DNA from: Oxalobacteraceae bacterium
GTDB lineage: Bacteria > Pseudomonadota > Gammaproteobacteria > Burkholderiales > Burkholderiaceae_D
DNA length: 35,922 bases
Reading direction: 5' to 3'
Assembly (NCBI GenBank): GCA_030698225.1
Contig: JAUYNR010000021.1
Location: 1-35,922 of the forward strand
Below are positions 34,830 through 35,922 of this stretch, in pieces. Positions within the stretch are counted from its first letter, which is position 1. Each line of letters begins with the position of its first letter. Below the pieces are notes generated by a model. The model worked only from the letters and a program-made list of their open reading frames with translations. It was not told the DNA's origin and did not search any database. The position numbers were made by a program, and so were the translations under genes.

Positions 34830-35282
34830 ATGAATAGGCAGACGCACCAATGGATTGCGTTTTTTTCCGTTTTCTTGAGCAGCATTGCAACGCCTGGATA
34901 TGCGCAGCAAACGCAAAAGTTTCGCAGCACCACACTGAGTGCGGGAATGTATGTGATCAAGGCGGAAGTCGCCGCCACTGAGGCCGAACGTCAGCAAGGT
35001 TTGATGTTTCGGGAAAAAATGGCTGGCAACGAAGGAATGCTGTTCGACTTCGAAGCGCCCGCGCGTGTTTGCATGTGGATGAAAAATACCCTGATTCCAC
35101 TCTCTGTCGCCTTCATTGACGACAGTGGAAAAATTGTCAATATCGAGGATATGCAGCCACAATCCACCGATTCGCATTGCGCAAAAAAATCCGTTCGCTA
35201 TGCGCTGGAAATGAACCGGGGCTGGTTCAGACAGAAAAATATCAAAGCCGGCAGCATAATAAATGGGTTAATCTCGCGCTAA
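34830..35282 (+). CDS. Exported DUF192 family protein
   Basis: 150 residues. A signal peptide (hydrophobic WIAFFSVFLSSIATPGYA, cleavage after GYA near residue 25) precedes one DUF192 domain: IKAEVAATEAERQQGLMFRE, GMLFDFEAPARVCMWMKNTL, PLSVAFIDDSGKIVNIEDMQ, and the terminal ALEMNRGWF and IKAGSIING. The function of the family is unknown. The frame is open from 34632, but the ATG at 34830 follows AGGGA and gives the signal peptide. It lies between the rluE terminator and the bidirectional terminator before rpsT, so it is probably transcribed alone. Confidence 0.9.
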   Translation: MNRQTHQWIAFFSVFLSSIATPGYAQQTQKFRSTTLSAGMYVIKAEVAATEAERQQGLMFREKMAGNEGMLFDFEAPARVCMWMKNTLIPLSVAFIDDSGKIVNIEDMQPQSTDSHCAKKSVRYALEMNRGWFRQKNIKAGSIINGLISR

Positions 35283-35326
35283 TGCCGAATTGAGCTTGCC
35301 GATACCTGCAAATATCGGACCAACGA

Positions 35327-35359
35327 AAAAACCCGCATGACAAAATCAGGCGGGTTTTT
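35327..35359. terminator. Bidirectional terminator between the DUF192 gene and rpsT
   Basis: AAAAACCCGC (35327-35336) and GCGGGTTTTT (35350-35359) form a 10-bp stem over a 13-nt loop, with A and T runs on each side. It serves both convergent genes. Confidence 0.85.
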
Positions 35360-35410
35360 CAATCAGTCGAGCACATTATTCCGACCGTGGCCGGAACGAT
35401 GGAAAACGGA

Positions 35411-35674
35411 TTAAGCCAATGCTTTCAGGGCCGCCGCAAGACGGCTCTTATGGCGTGCAGCCTTGTTTTTGTGAATGATTTTTTTGTCAGCAATGCGATC
35501 AATCGTTGCAATCGACGATTGATAGACTGCAGCTGCCGCTGCTTTGTCGCCTGCAGCGATTGCCTTGCGGACAGCTTTGATTGCTGTACGCAATGTGGAA
35601 CGCTGGCTGGAGTTCTGCGCGTTCAGTTTGACTGCTTGACGAGCGCGCTTGCGTGCTTGTGCTGTATTTGCCAT
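35411..35674 (-). CDS. rpsT: 30S ribosomal protein S20
   Basis: Primary 16S rRNA-binding protein of the small subunit. 87 residues, Ala/Lys/Arg-rich helical protein: [20 protein letters not shown] at the start, [20 protein letters not shown] in the middle, [20 protein letters not shown] at the end. The ATG at 35674 follows AGGAAA. Monocistronic with a strong promoter upstream and a terminator downstream. E. coli S20 represses its own translation; whether that holds here is not visible. Confidence 0.97.
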   Translation of the reverse strand: MANTAQARKRARQAVKLNAQNSSQRSTLRTAIKAVRKAIAAGDKAAAAAVYQSSIATIDRIADKKIIHKNKAARHKSRLAAALKALA

Positions 35675-35749
35675 GAGTATTTCCTAAAACAAGGTCAAAG
35701 TGCGTTCGCAAACCTGAGTGTTGCGAGAAAAAATTCTGTGAAGCCACGC

Positions 35750-35778
35750 ATTATAGCGGCATTTTCCGAAACGAGCAA
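35750..35778 (-). promoter_or_regulatory. rpsT promoter
   Basis: Minus strand TTGCTC (35773-35778), 17-bp spacer, TATAAT (35750-35755). The leader to the rpsT ATG is about 70 nt. Confidence 0.7.
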
Positions 35779-35922
35779 ACCGATCAGGGCAAACGCATCA
35801 AATGACCAACGGGCATAAACCAAGAACGTCTGCAAGGTATTGATCATGGAGCGCAGCATAGAGACGTTTTTTCGGAATGCTACGCTTCATCGAGGTGTCT
35901 TGTCGCAAGAGGTTCATGGTGA

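Noticed and set aside
35798..35917. 39-codon ORF on the minus strand upstream of rpsT (MNLLRQDTSMKRSIPKK...)
   Set aside because: No recognisable family, it ends within the rpsT promoter region, and it touches the window edge; not supportable.

Overview
The window reads as chromosomal DNA of a betaproteobacterium, most likely Oxalobacteraceae (Herminiimonas/Herbaspirillum type). The grounds are protein-level resemblance recalled from memory, the ribF-ileS-lspA-coaBC-dut order, the yhdP-nitrilase-tldD order, and GC-rich coding sequence. Almost all of it is conserved housekeeping DNA. No rRNA, tRNA, CRISPR array, prophage or transposase gene was found.

Layout. 1-257: two tandem promoters fire leftward out of the window, as in front of a stable-RNA operon. 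258-2527: murB (-), then yajQ and a retropepsin-like protease (+). 2641-10705: a leftward block yhdP > nitrilase > tldD, followed by aroG with its own promoter. 10856-13615: glnE (+). 13616-14796: a repeat-rich island with one PD-(D/E)XK-like orphan gene. 14797-17869: tkt > gap (-). 18005-18730: rsmE (+). 18793-21036: cheW > mcp (-) behind a sigma-28-type promoter. 21555-29233: ribF, ileS, lspA, coaBC, dut and an M48-like lipoprotein (+). 29447-32055: clpS > clpA (-). Then csp (+), icd (-), rluE and a DUF192 gene (+), and rpsT (-) at the right edge.

The most interesting signals lie between the genes. (1) The DAHP synthase gene aroG appears to be controlled by classical ribosome-mediated attenuation. 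A strong promoter is followed by a 26-codon leader peptide in which nine of the first fourteen residues are Phe or Tyr. An antiterminator segment and a perfect rho-independent terminator follow, just before the aroG Shine-Dalgarno sequence. (2) A 70-bp intergenic element occurs seven times. Its motifs have nearly fixed spacing (ATAC, 11 bp, TGTATTTTT, 26 bp, ATGCGGAAAG, 26 bp, ATACYCC), while the sequence between them varies. Six of the seven copies lie 3' of a gene in the same orientation. I do not recognise this family. (3) Two of these elements are followed by a second repeat family (CACGAAA type), one copy of which builds a 161-bp nested palindrome that splits lspA from coaBC.

Smaller points: an M48-like protein whose HExxH motif reads RExxH; promoters of murB and clpS placed so close to the ATG that leaderless mRNAs are likely; a perfect 14-bp palindrome upstream of icd; and a 16-bp box with identical promoter geometry shared by aroG and the left-edge promoter. 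All function calls come from reading motifs, not from database searches.
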